From Saprospiraceae bacterium (GTDB lineage Bacteria; Bacteroidota; Bacteroidia; Chitinophagales; Saprospiraceae), in assembly GCA_012031785.1 (NCBI GenBank), contig JAAUTG010000004.1, forward strand, positions 1 through 53,654: a stretch of DNA of 53,654 bases, read 5' to 3'. Below the pieces are notes generated by a model. That model was not told the DNA's origin. It searched no databases and worked only from the letters and a program-made list of their open reading frames with translations. Numbering within the stretch: position 1 is the stretch's first letter; every line of letters starts with the position of its first letter. The position numbers and the translations under genes were made by a program. This document shows positions 1 to 10,400 of this stretch, one piece after another.

Positions 1-776
1 GAACTCTTAACGTATTTACGTAGTATTAAGGTGGGTACGCTCATCTTGAATGGGGATTTTATTGATATATGGCAATTCAGCAAAAATATTTTCCAAAAGA
101 GCATATCCAAGTGATTCACGCCATTTTACGCATGGCAGAGCAAGGCACTAAGATTTACTACATCACGGGCAATCACGATGATAGTTTGCGCAGATATGCA
201 GATTTTTCTACTGGGAATATTCACTTGCGCAACCAATTGACCTTACAGTTGAATAAAAAGAAATATTGGGTGTTTCATGGGGATGTTTTTGATTTATCTA
301 TCCAATATTCTCCATTTATCGCCAAGTTAGGTGGCAAAGGTTACGATTATTTAATTTGGTTGAACCGATTTGTCAATAACATCCGCGAAAAATTAGGAAT
401 GTCTAAAATGTCTTTAGCTGGACGCATCAAAGATGGGGTAAAATCTGCTGTAAAATTCGTGTCAGACTTTGAAGATAAGGCAATTCAGTTAGCTGCCGAA
501 CAGGAGTACGATTATGTTATCTGTGGACATATTCACCGCCCGCAGATGCGAGCCTTAGTAAAAGCAGATCGCCACATCATGTACCTCAACTCAGGAGACT
601 GGGTGGAGAACTTAACTGCATTGGAATATCAATGGGGAAAATGGACAATTTATCAGTACGATGAATCTGATTATTTGGATTTACCGCCAATATTTGAAGA
701 AGTGGATGAAGCAGAATTTTTAGAAAAGTCCAGTACAGCTGCCCTTTTTGAGCAGATGGTACAACGTGGGATATAA
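1..776 (+). CDS. lpxH: UDP-2,3-diacylglucosamine diphosphatase-like metallophosphoesterase (5' partial, frameshifted)
   Basis: Likely hydrolyses UDP-2,3-diacylglucosamine in lipid A synthesis at the inner membrane. The gene begins before the window. Frame 1 reads a GDFIDIW metal motif (about bases 52-72) and then stops near base 112. The frame beginning at base 69 carries the rest: GNHD, CGHIHRP and NSGDWVEN. One missing A in the A5 run near bases 79-84 rejoins them as WQFSKKYFPKEH, giving 258 visible codons. All calcineurin-like metal motifs are then present. The gene is convergent with the next one. LpxH is well supported at family level; a related phosphoesterase with another substrate is possible. 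Confidence 0.75.
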
Positions 777-822
777 GAATTGCTGTTCTTTTCGTAGCCC
801 ACATGGCAAGAAAAAATCAAAC

Positions 823-887
823 TGATTTGCGAAACACAAGCAGGAAAGTGCAAGCAAATGAACCCGTGCTACCCGTTTCGCAAATCA
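823..887. terminator. Inverted repeat between convergent genes
   Basis: Arms TGATTTGCGAAAC (823-835) and GTTTCGCAAATCA (875-887) are perfect 13-bp complements around a 39-base loop. They lie between two converging genes, so a bidirectional transcription end is the simplest reading. No strong U tract follows. Confidence 0.5.
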
Positions 888-922
888 TTGAACCTTATCA
901 AATACACCGAAACTAGCTATGG

Positions 923-1841
923 TCACTTATCTAAACCCAATTCGGCTCTTAGCGATTCGTACTGGTTGCTGTTTTTGGACCAATAATCTATTTTAAGAGT
1001 TTGTTTTAAAGTTGCTTTGGTAATCAACCCATCGCCACCATCTTCTGACCAACTCAAGATTTTTCTTGGAAAGGCTTTTTCCGTCTCAATAGTCAAAGTT
1101 CTTGGAAGGTGTAAATATTCAATTTTGTAGATAGCCGTCGTTGCTTGTTCCGTTTTAGTGATGGTCACTTTAGTTGGTTTAATGGCTTGATGGCTCAGTC
1201 TTGTAAAAGTATTAGCGGGAATCATATCCACATTTCCAACAGGAATACTTTCAGGACGAATACGAATGCGGTTGAAAAGCTCGTCTTCTAACAAAGCTGC
1301 ATTGACGTTTTTTTCTATATCTCCTTCTGCTTCAAAATAAGAATATTCCAAAACTAGATAGTTTTTCCCTTTCAAATTGAATTGTGTAAAAGTATGTCCA
1401 CACCATTCTTGTGAACTAGTGGTAAGTTTTTAGAGTGCTAGGAAACTGATCAAGCTGTACTGGCGTAAATACGGAAGTCATCATTGAGTAATCATAGATA
1501 CCTGTGTTAAATTTTCTAATCGCATTGGTTTTCAGTACCGATACATTATCATTTCCTGCTCGCTCCGGATCATCCAATTTTACTTGCTTGCTTGCGGAAA
1601 AAGGCTCGGTCACAAATACCAATACGGCTTCGCCCTGTCGCATTTCGCCGTAGCGAGATTGCTGTAAATCATAGCTATTGACTTCCGCTAATCCCTTATA
1701 CCAGTATTCCTCAAAAGGGTCAGCTTCGGATGAGTAATTGACTAAAGCAGCAGGGGCGACAGCGCGATTCTTGCTATTGGAATCGCAGGCAGCCAACACG
1801 CAGCCTAAAAGAAGTGTAAGAATAGGCAGTAATTTCATCAT
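923..1841 (-). CDS. Conserved lipoprotein of the family often labelled septum formation inhibitor Maf (frameshifted)
   Basis: The start at 1841 encodes a lipoprotein signal ending LAAC, with the lipidated Cys near residue 19. The mature part is recognisable by EEYWYKGLAEVNSYDL, YSMMTSVFTP and SSQEWCGHTFTQ. The frame breaks after STLKTYH near 1424-1430; removing one base joins it to the C-terminal part, which runs to 923. The repaired length is 305 residues. I recognise the family from Bacteroidota, where the Maf name is propagated, but no Maf nucleotide-pyrophosphatase motif is visible. The function is unknown; an outer-membrane or periplasmic lipoprotein is inferred. Confidence 0.7.
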
Positions 1842-1945
1842 CGTATAAATTTATTAAGGAAATTAGAAATATACCACAAAAGTTCAAAGCCAATGAAAAA
1901 AGGAACTCGAAATGGAGTAGAAGTGACAAATTTTCCGTGTTTAGT

Positions 1946-2520
1946 TTAATGCACCTCTTCTACTGGTTTCCAATCTAGTTGAAGTAGTAATTGGTCAAAA
2001 TATTGCTCGAAATATTTCAACGATTTTGGTGCGCTATGGTTGTTGATGATTTCCTTCTCTGCTTTGTCTTTTTTAAGATACGTGAAAGTGCTAGGTAAAT
2101 CAAGTAGTTTAGCCCCGTCCGTAGGATATAAAGGTTGTAAATCAAAAAAACGAGCTGAATCCGCTTGTACTAACAAGCTATCTATTTGATTTTGGGTGAG
2201 ATAAGCTTCATAGATACCTTCTCTAGCAGAAAATTGTTTTCCTTCGTAAAGTACGATACCATTAGAAAACACTTTTGCTTCATACACTGGACATTTGCCG
2301 TAGCAACCTGTTCGTTTGATACTTGCTAAAACATAAGATTCGGCAGGCTTCGCTTCACTCAAATAATGACCGTGCTACTGTCGGATTTTCCATCAAAAGA
2401 AAATTGGCTGGTGTCGTTTGTATCTAAGCCTTTTTGTGTGATAACAGTTGGTTTTTGCGTATTGCAAGCTGTAAGGAGTGCTAGTGTAATCCCTAAAAGC
2501 AAAATCGTAACTCGTTGCAT
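1946..2520 (-). CDS. DUF6438-type lipoprotein (frameshifted)
   Basis: Two overlapping reading frames form one protein. The first starts at 2520 with a lipoprotein signal (hydrophobic stretch, then LLTAC). The second carries the DUF6438-like signature RTGCYGKCPVYEAKVFSNG followed by a small beta-rich domain. They overlap at TTATTTGAG near 2358-2363; one missing T merges them into 191 residues. The two Cys in GCYGKCP are close enough for a disulfide or metal site, which is inference. The function is unknown. It lies just downstream of yidC on the same strand. Confidence 0.65.
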
Positions 2521-2615
2521 ATTTTGAAGCATTAATCTGTTCTTTCTAAATAACGCCACTTGAACCCTGAATTATTGGCAGTGAACAAAAATATTTTTAT
2601 CCACTGCCAACACGC

Positions 2616-4550
2616 TTATTTTTTAAGCCGCTTATTAGGGGTAGTATTTTGTTTTTTATTCGTGCGCTCGCTTTGAATTTGTTGCTGCTGGCGCATGGCT
2701 TCTTCCAGTCGGCTTTGGAAGCCATTTTTTTTCTTAGGCTTATTACGATTTTTTTCTAGTTCTTGTTTTATTTTTTCCTCACTAATTATAAAATTCTTTG
2801 TCACTACTGTTTGTAGTACGTTCAAGATACTACTAAACAGTAAGTAGCAAGTCAATCCAGAGGCAAAATTATTGAAAAAGAAGATGAACATCACTGGCAT
2901 CACATACTGCATGTAAATGATTGCCTTATTGTTGTTCATGGCAGACATATCAATATTTTTAGAATTATATACCGTGTAAGCAATCGTTGAAATCGCCCAT
3001 AAGATGGTAAATAAACTAATGTGCATACCATAGAAAGGTACATTAAATGGTAGTCGCGTAAACACATCAAAAGACGATAGGTCGGTAGCCCACAAAAAAC
3101 TAGCTTGTCTAAACTCAATAGCGGCTGGGAAAAATCGGTACAACGCAAACCAAATAGGCATTTGCAACACCATCGGCATACATCCGCCCAACGGACTAAC
3201 GCCAAACTCGCGGTACATTTTCATTGTTTCTACTTGCTGTTGTTGCTGGTCGTCTTTGAATTTTTCTTTGATTTTTTCCATCTGTGGCTTCAACGCACTC
3301 ATTTTAGATTGGGAGTACAGCATTCGATAAGTGAGTGGGAAGAGCAGTAGCTTCACAATCAAGGTTAATACTAGAATCACAATACCTTTGCTACCAATTA
3401 AGCCAAGCAAAAATCCAAAGATAGGTCGTATGATATAGCGGTTGACAATACCAAGTATGTTTCCACCAAACGGGACAGTTTGCTCAAATTCATTATTGAA
3501 CGCTGTCAATCGGTCGTACTCTTTTGGTCCGATATAGAATTGCATTCCAAACGTATTGGAACCACTTCCATAAGGAATCTGTAAACTAGAACCCAACACT
3601 TTAAGGTCTTTTTCTTCTTCACCCGGCACTTTAATGGTCAGAACACCACCTGCAAAAGCAGTTGTTTTGGCAAGCAATGCAATATTGAAAAACTGATTAC
3701 TATGGGATACCCATTCCAAAGGTTGACCCATAAAATCTTCTGTATCGTCTTTTGCCAAGCTGCAAGAGGTAGCGTACTCGTCAGGTTGTTTGTAGTACAC
3801 GGTAGTCAGTCGCCTTTCGTATTCCACGTTACGCTCGACTTTGCTAATATGGTCTATCCAATTTAAGGTCACTGTTTTCGCATCTCTTTGTAGCACCTGT
3901 TCCAAGCCTTGAAACGTGACATCATAGCCCAATGTGTAGCTGCCATCAGAAAGTTGATATTTTTGCTCAAAATATTGGTTATCAGCTATTTTTGCTCTAA
4001 ATACTACCTCATTAGCGCTTGAGGTAGCCTCAAAGTAAAGGTCTTCAGAAAACACCTTTCCTTCTTTTGCATCTGGCACTGGCAACAGGTATTCGAACTG
4101 GTCTTCCTTGTTGTCCATCAGGTACAAAGGATGTTTTACCTCACCTTCTTCCACAGGACCCATCTTAAAATGTTTTTTTAACAAGACTTGCTTGATCCGA
4201 CCGCCTTTATTCGTAAAAGTAATCTTGAGGACATCGTTTTCCAGTACTACTTCTTGCTCGATTCCTTTAGCGGCTGGCGCAAAAGCACCATATATTTCGT
4301 TGCGCTGCAAACTCCTCAAAGAATCTATTAAAGCTGTCTTGTTGGAATCTACTAGCGCAGCAGTAGTTTCCTCTAGTGGTAAAACGGGAAGTTGATTTTT
4401 CAAGCTATCTTCGCGCAGCTCGGCAAGGCGAATAGAATCTTCTGTGGCTTTAGCTTTTTCAGCTTCTACGCGTGCCTGAGTTTGGAAATACTGCATCCCC
4501 ATCAGCAACAAAAAAATCAACACAAAACCAATTATCGTATTCCTATCCAT
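2616..4550 (-). CDS. yidC: Membrane protein insertase YidC
   Basis: Intact, 644 residues. YidC inserts and folds inner-membrane proteins alone or with Sec. Residue 1 begins an N-terminal membrane anchor (TIIGFVLIFLLLMGMQYF). A large periplasmic beta domain of about 300 residues follows, then the conserved insertase core from about residue 370 (NRYIIRPIFGFLLGLIG; GGCMPMVLQMPIWFALYRFF). The C-tail is Lys/Arg/Gln rich, as expected for ribosome contact. The length fits Bacteroidota YidC. No pyrG or mnmE neighbour is present. Confidence 0.97.
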   Translation of the reverse strand: MDRNTIIGFVLIFLLLMGMQYFQTQARVEAEKAKATEDSIRLAELREDSLKNQLPVLPLEETTAALVDSNKTALIDSLRSLQRNEIYGAFAPAAKGIEQEVVLENDVLKITFTNKGGRIKQVLLKKHFKMGPVEEGEVKHPLYLMDNKEDQFEYLLPVPDAKEGKVFSEDLYFEATSSANEVVFRAKIADNQYFEQKYQLSDGSYTLGYDVTFQGLEQVLQRDAKTVTLNWIDHISKVERNVEYERRLTTVYYKQPDEYATSCSLAKDDTEDFMGQPLEWVSHSNQFFNIALLAKTTAFAGGVLTIKVPGEEEKDLKVLGSSLQIPYGSGSNTFGMQFYIGPKEYDRLTAFNNEFEQTVPFGGNILGIVNRYIIRPIFGFLLGLIGSKGIVILVLTLIVKLLLFPLTYRMLYSQSKMSALKPQMEKIKEKFKDDQQQQQVETMKMYREFGVSPLGGCMPMVLQMPIWFALYRFFPAAIEFRQASFLWATDLSSFDVFTRLPFNVPFYGMHISLFTILWAISTIAYTVYNSKNIDMSAMNNNKAIIYMQYVMPVMFIFFFNNFASGLTCYLLFSSILNVLQTVVTKNFIISEEKIKQELEKNRNKPKKKNGFQSRLEEAMRQQQQIQSERTNKKQNTTPNKRLKK

Positions 4551-4926
4551 AGTATAGTTATTCCAGATTCAAAGAATAGCAACGTTTCCTAGCTCATTGA
4601 GACAAGATAAATCACTACTTTCCAATGTAATATCTGTATTAGTTATTTAGCGCGCAAAAATACATTTTTGCTTTCGCATATCCTTAGCATCTTGATTATT
4701 TATTAGACTAAAGCTACGCATTAAACGATGAGTAACTCACTTTAGTGATAAGTGATAAATTGTGCGTTATGCGCTGATGTTACGCTATTGGCTATTTGCT
4801 CTTGGTCTCTAGCCGCTCTAGCGTCTGAATGTTTTACCAAAATATTCAAGATTTGACAATTTTTTTAAACTAACATGTTTTACAGTTTATTACTAAGAAT
4901 TATTACTAAGGAGACAAAATTAATAC
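4551..4926. other. Divergent intergenic region yidC/mqnB
   Basis: This 376-bp stretch has no gene. A TATTTTTG -7 box on the minus strand (4655-4662) could serve yidC, although the -33 element is poor. Bases 4774-4812 hold copy R1 of the dispersed repeat described in the findings. No clear promoter for mqnB was found. Confidence 0.5.
4774..4812 (+). repeat. Dispersed intergenic repeat, copy R1
   Basis: A 39-base element starting CTGATGTTACGCTATTGG and ending GGTCTCTAG. It aligns without gaps to 17109-17147 at about 29 of 39 positions. Its first 25 bases match the cores at 7396-7424, 30502-30531 and 47623-47652 on the opposite strand. Confidence 0.55.
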
Positions 4927-4929
4927 GTG

Positions 4930-5610
4930 ATGAAAGTTCTTATAGTCGCTGCTACTCGGATGGAAATAGAACCTTTATGGAATTATTTAGATGTACATTT
5001 TCAGCAAAAAGAGGTTGGACACTTTTTCAGTGTATCCAATCAAGTTAAAGTCTTAATAACAGGTGTTGGGCAAGCGCAAACGGCTTACGCGCTTGGCGTG
5101 GCGGGGGCAAAAGAGGAGCATGATTTATGGCTCAACGTAGGCATCGCAGGAGCTTATCATCATGGATTGGAGCTGGGAGAGGTAGTGAGTGTGCAATCGC
5201 AAACATTTGGTGATTTAGGCGTAGAAGAAGCAGATGGACGATTTTTAGATGCTCACGAAATTAATTTGATACCTAAAGATGATTTCCCATTTTCGGAAGG
5301 CAAATTGGTTCATCCTTCATTTCAGTCTTTTTCTGCTTACCAAGCCGTACATGGGCTGACAGTTAACCGTGTGACTGGCACTACCCAAAGTATTCAAGCG
5401 ATTCGAGCAAAATATCCACAGGCAGATATAGAAACGATGGAGGGTGCAGCTTTTTTTTATGCCGCACTTTTGCAGCGAGTGGCATTTATGGAATTGAGGA
5501 GTATATCGAATTATGTGGAGCCTAGAAACAAAAATAATTGGGTAATGGGTTTAGCAATTCGCCACCTCAACGAGCAACTTATCCAACTCTTTCAACCTTT
5601 GCTCAATTAG
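4930..5610 (+). CDS. mqnB: Futalosine hydrolase
   Basis: About 226 residues, nucleoside phosphorylase fold. MqnB removes the base from futalosine in the alternative route to menaquinone. Visible features are the N-terminal LIVAATRMEIEPL, the glycine-rich ITGVGQAQTAYALG, NVGIAGAY, the active-site region ETMEGAAFFYAAL, and RSISNYVEPRNKNNW, which is typical of MqnB rather than of MTA/SAH nucleosidase. I choose ATG 4930 over the adjacent in-frame GTG at 4927. No other mqn gene is present here. Confidence 0.85.
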   Translation: MKVLIVAATRMEIEPLWNYLDVHFQQKEVGHFFSVSNQVKVLITGVGQAQTAYALGVAGAKEEHDLWLNVGIAGAYHHGLELGEVVSVQSQTFGDLGVEEADGRFLDAHEINLIPKDDFPFSEGKLVHPSFQSFSAYQAVHGLTVNRVTGTTQSIQAIRAKYPQADIETMEGAAFFYAALLQRVAFMELRSISNYVEPRNKNNWVMGLAIRHLNEQLIQLFQPLLN

Positions 5611-5674
5611 AAAACTAATTTTTTCAAAAGATACTTTTTAAAATTGTCTTATCTTACCCGCAAAATGATTAACC

Positions 5675-6391
5675 ATGATAAGCGAATACACTTTTTTAAA
5701 AGGTAAGCCGTACAAAAAAAGCCTACTTGATACTGCTAAATGGATGGTGGAGGGAAAAGAAGAACAATCCATTAGCTTAAGAGAAGCCAAATCTCTATTT
5801 ATAGACGCTTTGGACAATGGGTTTATTACTAATATCGAGCGGCAGACCTTAGCCTATTTGTTAGAGATTTACACGTTTGAAGAAGATGCCAAAAACTGGT
5901 TGTCCTTGAAAGTAGCGCAGGAAACCCCTACCCAACGCGCCATTCAGCGCACCTTGTGGGAAGCCAATGAATTATTTGGCATCCGTTGGATGATAGGAGA
6001 CCAAGAAGTGGCGAAGCAAGAAAAAGAGAGTAAAATTAACTTTCTGACTGCTCTCTACGAAATGGCACATAGCTTTTTGTATCAAATGGAAAGCTCTACC
6101 TCGCCCAGAGATATTCTTTCACTGGAGCTTGGTGTAGATTTGGAAAACAACCCTGCCACTACTGCCGCATTGGCTCAAGCGATGTGCAAGGGAAGCATTT
6201 ATCTGTTTCCTGAAAACTACCTAGCGTTGATTGAAACGGGTAGCTTGCCGTTCAAAGAACCAGATTTTACGCACGAGTTTAGTACGCACTGGACTTTTGG
6301 AATGTTGTTACCCGATTTACCAGCTTGGTATTTCATCGGATTTGTGAATCGAAAGGATAGCTACGACACTTACAACACAGGCTATCAATAG
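5675..6391 (+). CDS. Unknown conserved-type protein, 238 residues
   Basis: Not recognised. The reading frame is intact, with no signal peptide or membrane segment. It looks mostly helical and soluble. Residues 35-75 (SLREAKSLFIDALDNGF onward) look like an acidic helical pair. The C-terminal half is rich in Trp, Phe and Pro. It starts 64 bases after mqnB on the same strand and could be cotranscribed. It converges on the next gene, whose stop overlaps its end by a few bases. Confidence 0.6.
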   Translation: MISEYTFLKGKPYKKSLLDTAKWMVEGKEEQSISLREAKSLFIDALDNGFITNIERQTLAYLLEIYTFEEDAKNWLSLKVAQETPTQRAIQRTLWEANELFGIRWMIGDQEVAKQEKESKINFLTALYEMAHSFLYQMESSTSPRDILSLELGVDLENNPATTAALAQAMCKGSIYLFPENYLALIETGSLPFKEPDFTHEFSTHWTFGMLLPDLPAWYFIGFVNRKDSYDTYNTGYQ

Positions 6392-7271
6392 CTTTTGAAA
6401 CGATATAGTTTGCCTTCGGTGCTTTCTCCTGCTTCATTGGCGATGAAAAGGTCACCGTTGGCATCAAAACAAATACCTTCTGGTTGAGCATGTATCTTTT
6501 TGCTTAATTTATGAATATGAAGCAAATCACCTGTTTGTGAAAGAATAATCAGCATATTTCCTCTTGCAGAAAGCAAATAAAAGGCTTTCGTTTCTGGATG
6601 TATAGCAATACCAGAAGGTCCGATGTCAAAGGAAGGGGTATTGGAATTGGCAATTTCGACGAGTTTGCTCCATTGTTGCATCGCAGGATTGGCTGCCAAA
6701 AATCAATAAACTGTTTTTTAGTAATTGTGAGCACTGGTTTTTCTGAAAAAGTAAGCGTCTTTAAATCGAAGGCATAGACTGATTTCTGATTTTTATTTTC
6801 TCCCTCGCCCCAACCTTTACAAGCAATCAATAATCTGTTGTTGAAAGTGTCATACACTAGCCCTTCTGCGTCATTTTCGCTAGTCATAAAACTAGGAAAA
6901 GTAGTTACTTTTTGATTCGGTAGCCCTAAGTTTTCTATTTGCTGTAAAGTGCCAGAGCTTTTAAGAACATATAACTTTCCTTCCACAAATTCAATACCCT
7001 CATAATCACCAGATTTTCCAAATGGAATACTTTGTAAAATTTTTCCAGAAGTTTTTTCTAGTTGAAAAATAGTGCCCAACTCATCTTGAATAGCAAACAA
7101 ATAATTGCCATCTGAAGAAATAGCTAATCCTGAAATCTCTTTTAATATTTGAGGCAGCACCATGACTTGGTCTGGACGCTCCAACAGGTAAGGAAAAGAG
7201 CGCTGCGAAAAACAACTGGTAGTCATTGAAAATAAGATGAATATCAGTAAAATAATTTTTAATTTTATCAT
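6385..7271 (-). CDS. SdiA-regulated-type beta-propeller protein (frameshifted)
   Basis: Residues 1-22 form a signal peptide. The rest is a repeated beta-blade pattern of the SdiA-regulated/phytase-like family: EISGLAISSDGNYLFAI, GDYEGIEFVEGKLYVL, NDAEGLVYD, and near the C-terminus HAQPEGICFDANGDLFIANE. The frame breaks near 6700-6705; one missing T in the T5 run joins FIDFLAANPAM. The repaired length is 295 residues. Family members are extracytoplasmic and of uncertain function. The two reading frames cover complementary halves of one propeller, so this is one gene. Confidence 0.7.
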
Positions 7272-7395
7272 ACTTTGTTAGTTATGGATTGATGTTGTAT
7301 CACTGGTTACTTCACAATTGGTCAGAACGATTAGCTCAATTAACCCTTAATCTATTGATAATAAACTATTTAGCGCATTCAAAACAAAACATTAT

Positions 7396-7424
7396 CCAAT
7401 AAATAACCAGTTGCATAACATCGG
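7396..7424 (-). repeat. Dispersed intergenic repeat, copy R3
   Basis: Read on the minus strand it starts CCGATGTTATGCAACTGG and continues TTATTTATTGG, the same core as R4 and R5. It lies just beyond the 3' end of the cyclase gene. Confidence 0.55.
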
Positions 7425-7434
7425 TTATGACTCA

Positions 7435-10400
7435 TTAATTGGATTGAAGCTGGTGAAGTTCCTCAATCCTTCGTTTAAACGCAAACTGTGGGGTAGCTTG
7501 GTATAAAGTTTGATTTAATTCTAATGCTTTTTGCTTATATTCAAGCTGATGAGGTTCGATTTTACTCCATTCGTAGTAAATAGTTGCTAACTTTCCTCGA
7601 TCCGTGTATTGTGCTACCAGTTCCTGCATCATGTAAATGGCATTTTGTATTTGTCCTTGTTGGAACAATAATTTTGCAGTTAGTATGGTAGCTTCAAAAA
7701 TCAAATCAGGATTACCCAATTCCATCGCCAAAGTCATAGATTCTTGCTGGGCTGGTGGTACATCATCCAGTTTATAGGAGGCAAGAAGCGAACGGCTTTT
7801 TTCAACCAAACTAAATCCAAGCACCAATTTGTTATCAATTTTTCGAGTTACTTCTATGGCTTGGTCATAATAATTCAAAGAAGTTTCAAAATCGTTGGTA
7901 AAATAGTGAATGTCACCCAGCGTATTCAGTGCTTTTGCAATTCCTTTTTGATAACCCAATTCTCGACTTAATGCCAGTCCTTGTTCTATGGTTTGTATGG
8001 CTTGGTCAAATTCACCGCGCAGGCTATACAAGTCGCCAATAAGTCCTAACACAATGGCACGTCCTTGCTTATCCCCTAATTCTTGACAAATTTGAAGGTC
8101 ATGCACAAAATTCTCCATCGCCATTTCATAATCGCCTTGCCGCTCGTACACTCTACCTATACAGCCCGTAGCAATTGCTTCTATTTGTTTGTCTCCCAGT
8201 TCTTTACTGCTATTTAGCCCTTGTTTGTAGTAAGCCAGTGCGTTTTCATAGTCCCCTTTTTCAAAATATACAATTCCAAGGCTGGTGTACAAGTTGGCTA
8301 GTCCAGGTTTATCATTATTTTGGGAAGAAAGAGCAATACCTTCTTTCTGCCATTGAATCGCGGTTTCATAATTCCCTTGATTCATGTGAATCAATCCTAA
8401 ATTCGCAAAACTTTGAGCATCTGGAGAAATATTCTTGGATTGCTTGGCGTACTCAATGCTTTTGGTATAGTATATTTTAGCTTCTTCATACTCACCTTGC
8501 CGAAAATAAAGATCACCAAGATTGACATAAGCCTTTGAAATACCTTCTGAGTCAGCAATGAACTCAAAAAAAGTTGCACCAATTTCCAAATGTAATCTTG
8601 CGTCCTGATAATTTCCTTGTAAAAGCAGCAGTTTGCCGTAACTATTATTGGTTAGCCCCAAGAGGTATTTATCATTCAACTGACGGGCGGTTTCTAGTGC
8701 TTTCCAGTAAGTAGTTCTAGCTTTTTCCCATAGTCCGACGCGCTCTAACACCTGCCCTTGCACTTGTAAAAGTTTAACTTGTTCCGTTTTGTCTTTTACG
8801 CGCTCCAATATTTTAGTGTAATAACTAAGAGCTAGTTGATTTTGAAAATTTCGACGCGCATAATCAGCTGCTTTTCGGAGATAAAAATCTGTTTTTTCAG
8901 TAAGGTCTGCTTGTTCGTAATGAAACGCCAAATCAAAGTAACGCTGCTCAATAGAGTCTGCATACAACTTCTCAATAGCTTCTGCAATTTGGAGATGCAA
9001 TTCTTTCAAGCGCGTGTTCAACTGCATACTATATACTGCTTCACGCAGCAGCGAGTGTTGAAAAATGTAGCGCAGTTCGTTAATAGCTTGCCAAATTTGA
9101 CCGCGTTCTGCCTGCTGCACTTGGTCTTTTAATACTGCATGAGCGTTTCCATTGGCGCGAATAAACGCTTCCTGAATCCTCATCACTTCTGAAAGTACAG
9201 GCAGCTCAAATTCTTGCCCAATCACAGCCGCAGTTTTTACTGTTTCTTTAACCAACGACGAAAGGCGGTCAATACGTGCCGTCAAGATGGCATTAATAGA
9301 ATTAGAAAGTTTGATGTTTTTATCTTTTATTGTCCAGTCATCCTCCTCTTTGACCAGTAAATCACTTTCCTCAAAATATTCTAATACCTGTTCTAAGTAA
9401 AATGGATTTCCATTGGTGGTGCGGATTAATAACTTGTGAAACTCTTCACTAATTGTACCTTTGAGCTTCTGCATAGCGAAATACTCAATGGCATCAGGCG
9501 ACAAAAGATTTAGATCGCACTGAACACTCTCAATCATATATTCTTGGAGCGTTGAAGGCTCTACCAAGTAAGAGACACTGCTATTTTCAGCATATCTTGA
9601 CGTGACAATCAGCACGATAGGGAAATTACGAATCCGTTTGACGAAATCATTCAAAAACGATTTAGACACTTCATCATACCAGTGGCCATCCTCCAAAAAA
9701 AGCACCAAAGGACGCATCAGGGATTCCGTGATAAAAAGGGCAGAAAGGGAGGAAACCACGTTTTGGAATCGCCCACGCGCATCCAACTGCTCCAAAGAGA
9801 ATTTGGATAATAAATCCCTAAAAGTCCAGCTAATACTGACTTTGTACGCTCTATTTCTCCTTTTAAATCGTTGACAAAATGATGGTTAATTTTATTAAAA
9901 TCGCTTAATAGCAGTTGAAATTCGCGCTCAAAATTTTCTTGATTTTGCTGCTTAGTATTTTCAGAAGCCTGCTCAAAATAGTAATTCAAAAAGTAGATAA
10001 AAGGGTTCATTCCCTTTTCAAAATTTGATCTGCTTTGCACACAAACCAATTAATAGGTTGTTGCTTAAACAAACCTTTGCGCAGTTCATAAGCCAAGCGA
10101 CTTTTCCCAATACCCGCCTCTCCCAAAATATAGGCGATACCTGCGAATCTATCTTGAAAAATAGGCATAGAAAAGCGAATCAGTTTTTCTAATTCTTCCC
10201 GCCTTCCCACAAGGTCTCCCTGAAAAGTAAATCGGTCTTCCACATTTCTACCTACTAAAACAAATGTGGGTATATCACCTTCAAAACCTTTGTATCGAAT
10301 ATGTCCTTTCGGTTTGAATTTATACTGACGAATACGCTCTATTTCGCCATCCACTAGAACTTCTGTATTGCTTGCATAAGTCATCAATCGCGCGGCGAGA

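Noticed and set aside
923-1841. Naming the lipoprotein Maf
   Set aside because: No nucleotide-binding or Maf signature is visible; the name seems to be copied between databases.
2936-3350. Open frames antisense to yidC and many similar shadows in other genes
   Set aside because: They lie inside a strongly conserved gene, have no recognisable motif and no promoter.
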